DNA of 64,000 nt. Source: Paenibacillus senegalimassiliensis (GTDB lineage Bacteria; Bacillota; Bacilli; Paenibacillales; Paenibacillaceae). Position numbers and translations under genes: made by a program. The DNA is taken from the NCBI RefSeq assembly GCF_001486585.1, contig NZ_LN909045.1, forward strand, positions 543,368 through 607,367, read 5' to 3'. Under the pieces are notes generated by a model, which was given only the letters and a program-made list of their open reading frames with translations, ran no database searches and was not told where the DNA came from. Below, one piece after another: positions 25,570 to 35,406 of the stretch; the stretch's first letter is position 1, and each line of letters opens with the position of its first letter.

Positions 25570-26697
25570 ATGCGCCGCTTCACGTGGATGCTGACCATCG
25601 TGATAATTACGAGCCTGGTGTTGGCTGCATGCGGGAAAAAGGACGCCAATGGCGTCGTCAAGGATTTGGACAAAACGGTTGCCCAGTTGGAAAGCTATCA
25701 AGGCTCAGGTACGATGACGCTTTATACGGGTGACAAGCCTCAGGAGTACAAGGTGGAAGTATGGTATCAGAATCCTTCATTTTATCGGATTGCCTTGACC
25801 AATGCACAGAAGGACATTACACAGATCGTACTCCGGAATGACCAAGGTGTGTATGTGCTGACGCCAAGCCTCAACAAGAGCTTCCGCTTCCAAAGCGATT
25901 GGCCGGAGAACCAAGGTCAGGTCTATCTGTACCAGACGCTTGCTCGCAGCATTCTCAGCGACAGCTCACGTCAATTTGAGAGCGACAAGGATAGCTACAT
26001 TTTCGAGGTGGCTGCCAACTACAACACCCATGCTCTGGTGCGGCAGAAGATCTGGCTGGCCAAGGACAATTATGCGCCGAAGCAGGTTCAAGTGTCGGAT
26101 GCCGAAGCGAAGGTTGTTGTTGAAGTGAAGTTCGACAGCTTTGACTTTGATGCCAAATTCGATGACAAGTCCTTCGATATGCAGCACAACCTGGATGCTG
26201 CCGCCGAGCAGTCTCAAGGAACATTGCTGGAGGTAGACGAGAACGGCATGCTGGTGGAAAAAACTCCGGCAGATGATGCAGCAGCATCGGGTGACGGAAG
26301 CGAACCGACAACAGGAGAGCTGGCAACGCCGGGAGACAAGGCTGATTCAGCTTCAATCGAGCCGTTTGGAGTCATTGTTCCGACCTACCTGCCGGACGGA
26401 GTGCTATATGAAGATGATACCGTTCTGGAAAACGACGAGCGTAGCACGGTGTTGCTGCGGTATGGCGGTACATACCAGTTCACCTTAACGGAATCTCATT
26501 CGCCGGACCGCACCGCCTCATTGGTACCGGGAGAGGTTATCGATATGGGCTTTACGGTTGGCCTTCTGACGGGAGACGCCCTGCAAACCCTGACCTGGAC
26601 GGTGGATGGTCTGGAATTCAGAATCACCAGTGAGGACTTGCCGGTGACTGAAATGATCAAAATTGCCGCTTCTATGCAGGATCAAACGGGTAAATAA
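25570..26697 (+). CDS. ydcC: YdcC-like lipoprotein (LolA-fold)
   Basis: 375 residues. Signal peptide MRRFTWMLTIVIITSLV with lipobox LAAC. Residues about 25-220 have the LolA/LppX-like beta-barrel pattern (VVKDLDKTVAQLESYQGSGTM, EYKVEVWYQNPSFYRI, QIVLRNDQGVYVLTPSLNKSF). An acidic linker (230-262) leads to a second small domain. Directly upstream of alr and the EndoAI/EndoA genes exactly as B. subtilis ydcC. Function is undefined; it likely acts on the outer face of the membrane. Confidence 0.9.
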   Translation: MRRFTWMLTIVIITSLVLAACGKKDANGVVKDLDKTVAQLESYQGSGTMTLYTGDKPQEYKVEVWYQNPSFYRIALTNAQKDITQIVLRNDQGVYVLTPSLNKSFRFQSDWPENQGQVYLYQTLARSILSDSSRQFESDKDSYIFEVAANYNTHALVRQKIWLAKDNYAPKQVQVSDAEAKVVVEVKFDSFDFDAKFDDKSFDMQHNLDAAAEQSQGTLLEVDENGMLVEKTPADDAAASGDGSEPTTGELATPGDKADSASIEPFGVIVPTYLPDGVLYEDDTVLENDERSTVLLRYGGTYQFTLTESHSPDRTASLVPGEVIDMGFTVGLLTGDALQTLTWTVDGLEFRITSEDLPVTEMIKIAASMQDQTGK

Positions 26698-26888
26698 TGA
26701 AGAATGGGCGGATTGCGGCTGTTCGGGCAAGGGGATTACCTTGCCGGACCCGTCTATTCGCCCCTTTTTCTTCCTTCTCCTTATAGGCCAATCGTCATGC
26801 AGAATTGACAGTGGCAGCGCGGACTATTACCATAAATGTATTACACAGAATATTTCGACTCTCAATCTTTGGAGAAGGTGACCTAGAA

Positions 26889-28070
26889 GTGCAAGTGAAG
26901 TATCGACCTACCCATGCGGAAATTGATTTGGACCTGCTTCGGGGAAATTTTGAAGAGCTTCGCAGAAGACAACCGGCGAACATGAAAATGCTGGCTTGTG
27001 TGAAAGCTAATGCTTATGGACATGGAGCGGTGCCGGTAGCGCTGGAAATGGAGCGCGCTGGCGCAGACTATCTCAGCGTAGCCTTTCTGGACGAGGCGCT
27101 GGAGCTCCGGAAGGCCGGGATCAGGTTGCCTATTTTGGTGCTGGGTTACACGCCCCCTCACGGTGTACGCGTAGCCTGGGAGCAGGACATCACGCTGAAC
27201 GTATTCAGCGAGGATGTGCTTGGGGCCCTGATGGAACTGGACCCTGCCGAATTCGTGCATAAGTTGAAGGTCCATATCAAGATTGACTCCGGGATGGGCC
27301 GCGTCGGACTGTTGCCTGGTCAAGAGGCAGTCGCTTTCGTACGCAAGGTCATGCAGGTGCCGCAGGTGGAAGTGGAAGGCATGTTTACCCACTTTGCTAC
27401 TGCGGACGAGGAAGACAAGGGCTATACATTGGAACAGTTTCACCGGTTTCAGGGCGTGGTGGACGCGCTTCGGGAGCATGAAATTCATATCCCGATCATA
27501 CATACGGGTAACAGCGCGATTGCCATTGATTTGCCGGAATTGTCGCAACAGATGGTCCGTATCGGCATCGCGTTATATGGCTTATATCCGTCCGAAGAAG
27601 TTCGCCGGGATCAGGTTCACCTGACACCGGTGCTCTCGCTGAAGACCGAGGCCGTCCGGGTCAAGACACTGCCGCCTCATTCGGCAATCAGCTATGGCGC
27701 GCGGTATATCACTCGCGGGGAGGAACGCATCGCTACACTCCCGATTGGGTATGCCGACGGTTATTCGCGAATGCTAAGCGGCAAGGCGCAAGTTCTGATA
27801 CGCGGCTGCCGCGTCCCTGTAGTCGGAACCATTTGTATGGACCAATGTATGGTTTCGCTTCAAGCTTTGGCTGATGAAGCCGAAGTAATTCAAGCCGGCG
27901 AGGAGGTTGTGCTCATCGGCCAGCAAGCCGGAGAAGAGATCACTGCCGGGGAGCTGGCCTCCGCACTGGGAACGATCCATTACGAGCTGATCTGTATGTT
28001 GGCCCATCGGGTCCCTCGGGTTTACAAGCGAAAGGGCGAACCGGACGTGATGCAAAACCCGCTGTTCTGA
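26889..28070 (+). CDS. alr: Alanine racemase
   Basis: 393 residues from the GTG after GGAGAAGGTGA. Catalytic lysine K39 sits in ACVKANAYGHG, where it binds PLP; the opposite-face tyrosine is in AISYGARYIT. The enzyme makes D-alanine for peptidoglycan. The order ydcC-alr-ndoAI-ndoA is conserved in Bacilli. Motifs HTGNSAI and MDQCMV (PLP phosphate-binding and active site) are present, and length is normal. Confidence 0.96.
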   Translation: MQVKYRPTHAEIDLDLLRGNFEELRRRQPANMKMLACVKANAYGHGAVPVALEMERAGADYLSVAFLDEALELRKAGIRLPILVLGYTPPHGVRVAWEQDITLNVFSEDVLGALMELDPAEFVHKLKVHIKIDSGMGRVGLLPGQEAVAFVRKVMQVPQVEVEGMFTHFATADEEDKGYTLEQFHRFQGVVDALREHEIHIPIIHTGNSAIAIDLPELSQQMVRIGIALYGLYPSEEVRRDQVHLTPVLSLKTEAVRVKTLPPHSAISYGARYITRGEERIATLPIGYADGYSRMLSGKAQVLIRGCRVPVVGTICMDQCMVSLQALADEAEVIQAGEEVVLIGQQAGEEITAGELASALGTIHYELICMLAHRVPRVYKRKGEPDVMQNPLF

Positions 28071-28316
28071 CGGCAACAAGCCAAGGGGAACCTTGCCACA
28101 AAACTTTTATCCCGGATGAAGGAATTCTTGCTAAGTCTATCGAATACAAGAGATGGAAATGATCAGGTATGTACGGCATTGACGTTTACGTTTATAATAA
28201 AATGCAGCATACTTGATATACTTCAGGCATATATTTCTTTTGTATATATTTCCTTGAATAATGCTATACTGGATATCAGGGAATAGGGCGACAAGGTTTC
28301 GGGGGTGGAAGTCAAG

Positions 28317-28598
28317 ATGGCCAATATGCACAATACCAAAAGAATTATGATCAGTTTGCCGGATCATCTTTTGCAAGAAGTGGATGGCATCGTTGCGATG
28401 GAGAATTCCAATCGTAGCGAGTTGATCAGGCAGGCCATGAAGCTGTATCTGAACGAACGCAAGAAGCGGTTTATTCGGGAATCGATGCAGCGGGGATATA
28501 TGGAGATGGCAAAAATTAATCTGTCCATGGCCTCTGAAGCGTTCCACGCGGAGGAAGATGCAGACATCACTCTGGACCGCCTAGTAAGCGGGGTGTAA
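28317..28598 (+). CDS. ndoAI: Antitoxin EndoAI (MazE-type, RHH)
   Basis: 93 residues. Ribbon-helix-helix N-terminus TKRIMISLPDHLLQEVDGIV then SNRSELIRQAMKLYL, followed by a toxin-binding tail. RBS GGGGGTGG. It neutralises the adjacent EndoA RNase and represses the pair. It is three bases upstream of the toxin start, the normal coupling. Confidence 0.95.
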   Translation: MANMHNTKRIMISLPDHLLQEVDGIVAMENSNRSELIRQAMKLYLNERKKRFIRESMQRGYMEMAKINLSMASEAFHAEEDADITLDRLVSGV

Positions 28599-28601
28599 AC
28601 A

Positions 28602-28952
28602 TTGATCGTAAAGCGCGGCGACGTATTTTTTGCAGACCTCTCCCCTGTAGTAGGCTCCGAGCAGGGCGGGGTTAGACCGGTGCTCATCATCCAGAATGAT
28701 ATCGGCAATCGATTTAGCCCAACGGCTATTGTTGCTGCTATTACGGCGCAAATCCAGAAGGCAAAATTGCCGACCCATGTTGAGATTGATGCGGCTACGC
28801 ATGGTTTTGACAGGGATTCTGTCATTTTGCTGGAGCAAATACGCACGATCGACAAACAAAGACTAACGGATAAAATTACCCATTTGGACGATGAGACGAT
28901 GAAGAAGGTAAATGAAGCCCTCTTGATTAGTCTTGGTTTAATTGATTTTTAG
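28602..28952 (+). CDS. ndoA: Endoribonuclease toxin EndoA (MazF family)
   Basis: 116 residues, TTG start. The MazF fold shows in [45 protein letters not shown] and [19 protein letters not shown]; the arginine and threonine of RPVLIIQ and PTAIVA are the catalytic positions. It cleaves single-stranded RNA (UACAU in B. subtilis). Closed by a strong terminator. Confidence 0.96.
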   Translation: MIVKRGDVFFADLSPVVGSEQGGVRPVLIIQNDIGNRFSPTAIVAAITAQIQKAKLPTHVEIDAATHGFDRDSVILLEQIRTIDKQRLTDKITHLDDETMKKVNEALLISLGLIDF

Positions 28953-28981
28953 CTGTTATGTGCTTTTTATGCTATCAGCAA

Positions 28982-29018
28982 AGAGCACCCCGGAATGGTC
29001 CGGGGTGCTCTTTTTTTT
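28982..29018 (+). terminator. Terminator of ndoAI-ndoA
   Basis: AGAGCACCCCGGA / TCCGGGGTGCTCT stem, ATGG loop, eight T. Confidence 0.93.
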
Positions 29019-29084
29019 GAGGATGGCCTGGCTTCCAGGCTCAAAGGTAAAGTCAGGCTGGATTTGTGTGAACCAAGGCGGAAA

Positions 29085-30257
29085 TTAATCTGTCCGTAAG
29101 GCGTATATCGGTCGCAGCTTGGCTGCCTTGCGGGCTGGAATCATACCGAAGATGACGCCAATGAACAAGGAGAAGCCAAAAGCGATAGCGACGATGGAGA
29201 TGGAGACGGTGGTGGACAGGGCGGAGTAATGGCCGATTAAGCCACTAGCACCATAACCCAGCCCAATGCCTACCAGTCCGCCAAATCCACTGAGCGCGGT
29301 GGACTCGACCATAAACTGCATCAGAATGTCCCGCTGCTTAGCACCGATGGCCTTGCGAATGCCAATTTCCCTTGTCCGCTCGCTGACCGAGACCAACATG
29401 ATGTTCATAATACCGATCCCGCCAACGAGCAAGGAGATGCCAGCGATACCTCCAAGGGCCAGAGATAACATCTGCGTGGTGGAGTTCAGGGTATCCAGCA
29501 TCTCCTGAGAGTTGAAGATGCTATACGAGTTGTCTGCATTAAGGAACTTCTTGTCCAGGGTTGCTTCCAGCGAGGCCTTGACCGCATCCATCTGGGAAGT
29601 ATCCTGTGCTTGGACGGTAACAGACCGCACTCCGGGACTACGCAGGAAGCGTTCTGCCGTACTGATTGGAATGAGTAGCTTGTTATCGTTGGAGCCCGTT
29701 AAGCTGGAGCCTTTGGATTCCAGTAGCCCTACAATTTTGAAGCTGCTGCCGTTTAATTGAATCGTCTGTCCAACCGGTTGGTCCGTCCCGAAGAAGGTTG
29801 TGGCCGCCTCCGTCCCGATTAAGGCGACCTTCATGCGGAATTCGTTGTCAAGGTCGACGATATAGCGCCCTTCCTGGACATGAAAGTCCTGCACCTCTTC
29901 ATAAGAAGGAGCAATGCCCTCGATGGAAAGGGTGTCGTTGGTGGTGCCTTTCTTGGCGGTAACGGAGCCGCTGATAACAGGAGACACGGCCTTAACGCCC
30001 TCCAGGGTCGAGAGATTCATCGCTTCCTCAAAGGATAGGGAAGTGGTATTACCCCGGCCCATAATAGTAACGGTGAGCAGGTCCGTTCCCAGCCCTTCGA
30101 GCTGTGCAGTAATCTGTGAAGTGGTGCCCTGGCCCACAGATACGAGCGTAATTACGGAGGAGACGCCGATGATAATGCCTAACATTGTCAGCAAAGACCG
30201 CACCTTGGCGCCTGCGATGCTCTTCCAGGCCATCTTCATACTCTGTAGCATATTCAT
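29085..30257 (-). CDS. MacB-like ABC transporter permease (FtsX type)
   Basis: 390 residues. MacB permease: N-terminal helix with VRSLLTMLGIIIGVSSVITLVSVGQG, an extracytoplasmic MacB domain of about 200 residues, and three C-terminal helices (LLVGGIGIMNIMLVSVSERTREIGIRKAIGA in part). These proteins drive tripartite-like export together with an ATPase and an adaptor. Its ATG overlaps the ATPase stop. Last gene of the adaptor-ATPase-permease operon. Confidence 0.92.
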   Translation of the reverse strand: MNMLQSMKMAWKSIAGAKVRSLLTMLGIIIGVSSVITLVSVGQGTTSQITAQLEGLGTDLLTVTIMGRGNTTSLSFEEAMNLSTLEGVKAVSPVISGSVTAKKGTTNDTLSIEGIAPSYEEVQDFHVQEGRYIVDLDNEFRMKVALIGTEAATTFFGTDQPVGQTIQLNGSSFKIVGLLESKGSSLTGSNDNKLLIPISTAERFLRSPGVRSVTVQAQDTSQMDAVKASLEATLDKKFLNADNSYSIFNSQEMLDTLNSTTQMLSLALGGIAGISLLVGGIGIMNIMLVSVSERTREIGIRKAIGAKQRDILMQFMVESTALSGFGGLVGIGLGYGASGLIGHYSALSTTVSISIVAIAFGFSLFIGVIFGMIPARKAAKLRPIYALRTD

Positions 30258-30952
30258 GCCAGATTCCTCCGATCTTCCACAAGCTCACCGTCTTGAATGC
30301 GAATGATTCGCTTGGCCTGCTCGGCGATGGACAAATCATGAGTAATGATAATAATGGTATGTCCCAGCGCATTCAGCTCTTTCATTTTATCCATCACTTC
30401 AATGCCGGTCTTGGTATCAAGGGCTCCGGTAGGCTCATCGGCTAACAGCATCGGAGGTGCGCCGGCTATAGCTCTGGCAATGGCTACACGCTGTTGCTGC
30501 CCCCCCGATAATTCCGAGGGGCGGTGGTGCATACGTTCCTCCAGACCGACCAGACGCAGGGAGTCTTCCACCGCTTGTTTGCGCTCCTTATGAGGGAGGT
30601 TACGGTAAATGAGAGGTAACTCGACATTCTCGTAAGCAGACAGTTTGGGTAGCAGGTTGAATTGCTGAAAAATAAATCCGATTTTCTCATTCCGAATCGT
30701 TGCCAGCTTGTTATCGGACAGCTTCCTCACGTCTTGTCCATCCAGCAGATAGGTCCCTTCATTGGCGATATCGAGGCATCCGAGCATATTCATTAGGGTG
30801 GATTTACCAGAGCCGGAGGGGCCGATGATGGCGACGAACTCACCATGATGGATCTGGAAGCTGATCTCGTGCAGCACTGTCATGAGCTCTCCGGCCATCA
30901 TATAGCCGTGGCCTAACTCCCGTACTTCAATCAAGGGGGGCTGTGCCGTCAT
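30254..30952 (-). CDS. MacB/LolD-like ABC ATPase
   Basis: 232 residues: Walker [13 protein letters not shown], signature [17 protein letters not shown], Walker [16 protein letters not shown], and the H-loop ITHD. The tyrosine-rich N-terminal [11 protein letters not shown] replaces the usual start of this family. Overlaps the permease gene and abuts the adaptor gene, so one operon. Confidence 0.94.
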   Translation of the reverse strand: MTAQPPLIEVRELGHGYMMAGELMTVLHEISFQIHHGEFVAIIGPSGSGKSTLMNMLGCLDIANEGTYLLDGQDVRKLSDNKLATIRNEKIGFIFQQFNLLPKLSAYENVELPLIYRNLPHKERKQAVEDSLRLVGLEERMHHRPSELSGGQQQRVAIARAIAGAPPMLLADEPTGALDTKTGIEVMDKMKELNALGHTIIIITHDLSIAEQAKRIIRIQDGELVEDRRNLA

Positions 30953-32361
30953 TATCTCCCACCCCCGCCGCTGAATCCGCCTCTTCCGCCAGAAGGGGCT
31001 GTTCCACCGCCGAAGCCGCCGGTTCCTCCTCCAAATCCTCCGCCTTCGCCGCCGCCCATGCCACCGCCGAAGCCGCCTTGTAACATCATGTCTTGTTGCT
31101 CATTTGTACTATTGGAGGAACCCATAACCGTTGGAATGACAACTTCATCGCCCTCGGCTAGCCCGCTAACAATCTCGATCAGGCTTTCATTATGTACGCC
31201 GACCTCGACTTCCTTAAATGGGCTTGATTCACCTTGATCTCCACTAGCTCTTGTACCCCCGGTTCCGCGGTTCCCGCCTTCTCTTGGAGTGCTATCCTCG
31301 GAGGATGAGGAAGGAGGCGAGTCTGGGTTTGCCGTACCTTGTTCCTGTTCTACGGCGTCAGCACCGTCAGCCGCTCTTTCTGGCATGGTTCCCAATTCCC
31401 GGTTATCTTCCGTTCCTGCACCCGCAGTATCTTCACTTCCTGCTAGAATGACCACGTAACGTTCTCCACGTTGCTGCACCGCTTCAATCGGTAGTGTTAA
31501 TACATCCTGCTTCTCGCTGATAATCACGGTGGCTTCGGCGGACATACCTACCCGAACACCTTCAGAGGAACTCAGGGCAATGGTAACATCGAACAGGGAC
31601 ACGCCATTGGAAGGAGTTCCTTCATTAGCGATTTCCGTCACCTGACCTTCAAACTCCTGATCGGGCAGAGCATCAATCTGAACGGTAGAATTCATGCCAA
31701 CTTCAACTTGAGGAATATCCAACTCATCTACCTGAATTTTGACGCTAAGCTGCTGGTAATCGTTAATAACGAACAATTCCGCTCCATCCTTGGCTTGCTC
31801 GCCAGCCGTAATATTTACGCTGGTGAGTGTCCCGTCAATAGGGGAGGTTAACGGATCGGGCGGAATCATCTCCTCCTGGAGGGTGGCAATTTTGGCTTCT
31901 GTATTGCTGATGTTCAGTTCTTGCTTAGTAATTGACTTCTTCGTGGAGTTCAGGGATTGTTCATCTGCACCTTCCTGAACCTGTCGCTTGTACTGCTCTT
32001 GCAAATCCTTCAGATCCAACTGCTGAGATGTCAGTGAGCTTTGCTGTTCATCCAGGGCATCGGTGTTATCTGTGCCTTCAAAGGTCAACAGTGCTTGCCC
32101 GGTCTTAACAACCTCACCTGCCTTCACCAGCACCTCGCTGACTTTCCCTTCATCCTTGGTGCGAACCGATTCGCTTTCTGTAGATACGATTGAGCCGGAG
32201 CCGGATACGCTAACCGAAATACTGTTCTTACTCACACGGGTCGTATTCTGGACGGGCCCGGCACTCTTGTTATCTTGCTTCGGAAGGGTAAAGCTTACAA
32301 TCACAGCGATGGCGCATAAAGCCGCAACTCCGATACCGATCCATAACCATCGTTTTCTCAT
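30952..32361 (-). CDS. HlyD/MacA-family efflux adaptor
   Basis: 469 residues: N-terminal membrane anchor (about 3-26), a biotinyl-lipoyl half (EGKVSEVLVKAGEVVKTGQALLTFEG), a coiled-coil hairpin, a matching second lipoyl half (IDGTLTSVNITAGEQAKDGAELFVIND), and a beta-barrel. The C-terminus ends in a long flexible Ser/Glu/Gly tail and a terminal GGFGGGMGGGEGGG-like Gly-rich run. The adaptor bridges the MacB permease and the exterior. Confidence 0.9.
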   Translation of the reverse strand: MRKRWLWIGIGVAALCAIAVIVSFTLPKQDNKSAGPVQNTTRVSKNSISVSVSGSGSIVSTESESVRTKDEGKVSEVLVKAGEVVKTGQALLTFEGTDNTDALDEQQSSLTSQQLDLKDLQEQYKRQVQEGADEQSLNSTKKSITKQELNISNTEAKIATLQEEMIPPDPLTSPIDGTLTSVNITAGEQAKDGAELFVINDYQQLSVKIQVDELDIPQVEVGMNSTVQIDALPDQEFEGQVTEIANEGTPSNGVSLFDVTIALSSSEGVRVGMSAEATVIISEKQDVLTLPIEAVQQRGERYVVILAGSEDTAGAGTEDNRELGTMPERAADGADAVEQEQGTANPDSPPSSSSEDSTPREGGNRGTGGTRASGDQGESSPFKEVEVGVHNESLIEIVSGLAEGDEVVIPTVMGSSNSTNEQQDMMLQGGFGGGMGGGEGGGFGGGTGGFGGGTAPSGGRGGFSGGGGR

Positions 32362-32593
32362 CGATCACTCCAACTTTCTTGTCCATTTTTAACAGTTGGC
32401 CTTTATTGTAATGGATGAGTATGAACCCAACCTGAAGCGTAGCTGAAAGTTTTCTGAATGTATCGAACCCATGCTGGATGAGGTAGGTCAAAATAGTCAT
32501 AGCATCCTTCGTCATGATCAAGTACAATAAATGTAACATTAGGAAAATAGAAAAAATGCTGTAAGTATTGCATTGTTGGGGAGGACCTTTTTT

Positions 32594-32944
32594 ATGGATC
32601 AACGTCCATCGGACACACCTTATTCTTACTCAAGCTTTGATCAATACCCACCGTCAATGCCGCCTGCTCCGGCTAGAACGAACGGGAAGTCGATTGCTTC
32701 GCTGGTGCTTGGTATTCTGGCGGTTGTCGTTCCTTATATCGGCTTTATTATGGGTATCGTCGCCATCGTGTTATCGTCACTTTCGCTTAAGGAAATCAAA
32801 CGGACGAATGAACAAGGCAAAGGCCTTAGCATCGCGGGGCTTGTCTGCGGCATCATCGGAACCGTGCTATACGGAATGATTATATTACTTGTCGTTATTT
32901 TTGCGGTGGCCTATTCATCGACTGAAATGTATAGCAACTTCTAG
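32594..32944 (+). CDS. DUF4190-type two-helix membrane protein
   Basis: 116 residues from the ATG following GGGGAGGA. Pro-rich polar N-terminus (about 35 residues), then two helices SLVLGILAVVVPYIGFIMGIVAIVL and LVCGIIGTVLYGMIILLVVIFAV separated by a basic loop SLKEIKRTNEQGKGLSI, matching DUF4190. Function unknown; it stands alone between the efflux operon and tex. Confidence 0.85.
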   Translation: MDQRPSDTPYSYSSFDQYPPSMPPAPARTNGKSIASLVLGILAVVVPYIGFIMGIVAIVLSSLSLKEIKRTNEQGKGLSIAGLVCGIIGTVLYGMIILLVVIFAVAYSSTEMYSNF

Positions 32945-32964
32945 AAGTAAGCATTGGTGTGAAC

Positions 32965-33010
32965 AAGGAACAAGCATCGTCGCCTGAGGCGCGGTGCTTG
33001 TTCCTTTTTT
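32965..33010 (+). terminator. Terminator of the DUF4190 gene
   Basis: AAGGAACAAGCA / TGCTTGTTCCTT arms with an inner CGCCTGAGGCG stem, followed by TTTTTT. Confidence 0.85.
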
Positions 33011-33098
33011 AGCTAGGGGCCGGGGCAATACTGGCAAATCGCGCTAAAGTTTGTGATAATAAAAGGCATGGGAACTTCTGAATGAAAGAGGGATTGCA

Positions 33099-35327
33099 TT
33101 GACAAATTCGGAGACGAGCGGAGTAACAGAGAAGAGTAAGGCCAATCAGGCCAATGAGGGCGGACAGGAACGGCTGATTGCTCAGATTGCCAAGGAGTTA
33201 GGCTTAGCGCTCAAGCAGGTGCGGACGACGGTGGGATTGCTGGATGAAGGTAATACCATCCCGTTTATTGCCCGGTACCGTAAGGAAATGACCGGTGAAC
33301 TGGACGAGAATCAACTACGTGATATTGAAGAGCGGACCCAGTATCTAAGAAATTTGGAAGAACGGAAGCAAGAGGTTCTGCGTATCATTGAGGAGCAAGG
33401 TAAGCTGACGGAAGATTTGGCGGCAGCAATTAACCGTGCGGTCAAACTGCAAGAAGTAGAAGACCTTTATCGTCCGTATCGGCAGAAGCGGAAGACGCGG
33501 GCGAGCGTGGCTAAGGAGAAGGGACTGGAGCCGTTGGCCGAATGGCTCTTGTCACAGCCCAAGCAGGGAGACCCGTTGAACGAATCAGCGAAGTATACCG
33601 TATCTGCTGGTGTGAAGGATGGGGTGGAGACACCTGAAGAGGCGCTTCAAGGAGCGATGGATATTGTGGCTGAGCGAATCGCTGATGAAGCTGCCATTCG
33701 TACCTGGGTCCGCCAATATACAATGGATCACGGCATGATGGTCTCCGAGGCGAAGACACCGGAAGAAGAATCGGTATACGAGATGTACTATAACTACCAG
33801 GAGGCAGCCAAGAAGATGCCTTCCCACCGTATTCTGGCCATGAATCGTGGCGAGCGTGAAAATGTATTGAAGGTGGGGCTGGAGGTGGAGGCCGATGCAA
33901 TCTACCGATACATTCAGGGACGAGTTATTCGCGGACAGTCCGCCACACAAGCCGTATTGCAGAACGTAGCCGAAGATGCCTACAAACGACTCATAGCTCC
34001 TTCGATTGAACGCGAGGTGCGCGGTGAATTGACAGAGAAGGCAGAAGCTCAGGCGATTACCATATTTGCCGGCAACCTGCGCAGCCTGCTGTTACAGGCT
34101 CCAGTCCGGGGCAAGAACGTGCTGGGTGTTGATCCGGCTTACCGGACAGGCTGTAAGCTGGCTGTAGTTGATGATACTGGTAAACTCCTTGAGGTAGCCG
34201 TTACTTATCCTACACCGCCGAATAATAAGAAACGTGAGGCTACGGCTAAATTTCATGAGTTAATTGATAAGTACAGCGTGGAACTGGTGGTGATCGGCAA
34301 CGGTACGGCCTCGCGTGAGACAGAGCAATTTGTGGCTGAGATCATCGCGGAGCGAAAGAACCGGGGAGGAGAACTGGCTTATCTGATCGTCAACGAGGCG
34401 GGAGCGAGCGTGTATTCGGCTTCCAAGCTAGCTCAGGAGGAGTTCCCGAATCTGGATGTGGCCGAGCGTAGTGCTGTGTCCATTGCCCGGCGGCTTCAGG
34501 ACCCTCTGGCTGAACTGGTCAAGATTGAACCTAAAGCGATTGGCGTAGGCCAATACCAGCATGATGTGTCACAGAAGCAACTGGACGGAAGCTTGACCCA
34601 TGTGGTGGAATCCGCAGTGAACCATGTGGGTGTCGACGTTAATACCGCTTCTCCGGCATTGCTCGGTTACGTATCTGGGGTGAATGCAACCACGGCTAAG
34701 AATATCGTGAAATTTCGGGAAGAGAACGGCCGGTTTCTCAGCCGGAAGCAATTGCAGAAGGTACCGCGCCTGGGGGCCAAAACGTTCGAACAGTGTGTGG
34801 GCTTCTTGCGCATAGCTGAAGGGGAGAATCCGCTGGACCGAACACCGATTCACCCGGAATCCTATGGTGTAGTCAACCGTTTGTTCGCTGAATTGGGTGT
34901 TGCGTTAAGTCAGTTAGGGACCAAGGAATTAAACGAGAAGTTGACGGCGCTTGATGTAAGTGAACTGGCTACCAAACTGGAGGTTGGGGTACCTACCTTG
35001 CGTGACATTCTGGAGAGCTTGCAGCGTCCGGGTCGCGACCCACGGGAAGAGCTGCCGTTGCCGATCTTCCGCACCGACGTGTTAAAGATTGAGGATTTGA
35101 CACCAGGGATGGAATTGCATGGTACCGTACGCAATGTCATCGATTTTGGCGCCTTTGTAGATATCGGTATCAAGAACGATGGCCTGGTTCATATTTCACA
35201 GCTTAGCAACGGTTACGTTAAGCATCCGATGGACGTTGTGTCCGTAGGAGATAATGTGACTGTATGGGTGCTGAATGTGGATATTAAGAAGGGGAGAGTT
35301 GGTTTGACCATGCGGCGTCCAGATTAA
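33099..35327 (+). CDS. tex: Tex-family RNA-binding transcription accessory protein
   Basis: 742 residues, TTG start after AGAGGG. Order: Tex N-terminal helical region (from about 20), a YqgF-like RNase-H fold (about 340-460, VLGVDPAYRTGCKLAVVD), helix-hairpin-helix motifs (VNTASPALLGYVSGVNATTAKNIV region), and a C-terminal S1 RNA-binding domain (about 660-735, GMELHGTVRNVIDFGAFVDIG). Tex promotes expression of certain virulence/toxin genes and interacts with RNA polymerase or ribosomes. It corresponds to B. subtilis ydcI, followed by cmpA and sprT as there. Confidence 0.94.
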   Translation: MTNSETSGVTEKSKANQANEGGQERLIAQIAKELGLALKQVRTTVGLLDEGNTIPFIARYRKEMTGELDENQLRDIEERTQYLRNLEERKQEVLRIIEEQGKLTEDLAAAINRAVKLQEVEDLYRPYRQKRKTRASVAKEKGLEPLAEWLLSQPKQGDPLNESAKYTVSAGVKDGVETPEEALQGAMDIVAERIADEAAIRTWVRQYTMDHGMMVSEAKTPEEESVYEMYYNYQEAAKKMPSHRILAMNRGERENVLKVGLEVEADAIYRYIQGRVIRGQSATQAVLQNVAEDAYKRLIAPSIEREVRGELTEKAEAQAITIFAGNLRSLLLQAPVRGKNVLGVDPAYRTGCKLAVVDDTGKLLEVAVTYPTPPNNKKREATAKFHELIDKYSVELVVIGNGTASRETEQFVAEIIAERKNRGGELAYLIVNEAGASVYSASKLAQEEFPNLDVAERSAVSIARRLQDPLAELVKIEPKAIGVGQYQHDVSQKQLDGSLTHVVESAVNHVGVDVNTASPALLGYVSGVNATTAKNIVKFREENGRFLSRKQLQKVPRLGAKTFEQCVGFLRIAEGENPLDRTPIHPESYGVVNRLFAELGVALSQLGTKELNEKLTALDVSELATKLEVGVPTLRDILESLQRPGRDPREELPLPIFRTDVLKIEDLTPGMELHGTVRNVIDFGAFVDIGIKNDGLVHISQLSNGYVKHPMDVVSVGDNVTVWVLNVDIKKGRVGLTMRRPD

Positions 35328-35406
35328 AGGGTGGATAGCCAGCAATACTGCGAGGCCGAGCTTGCCGGGAGAAGTTCAAGGCAGGCTCGGCCTTCTTGGT
35401 ATTGAG

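Noticed and set aside
28602..28952. Reading the ndoA start as the ATG downstream
   Set aside because: The TTG at 28602 has the correct distance from the antitoxin stop and gives the full MazF N-terminus.
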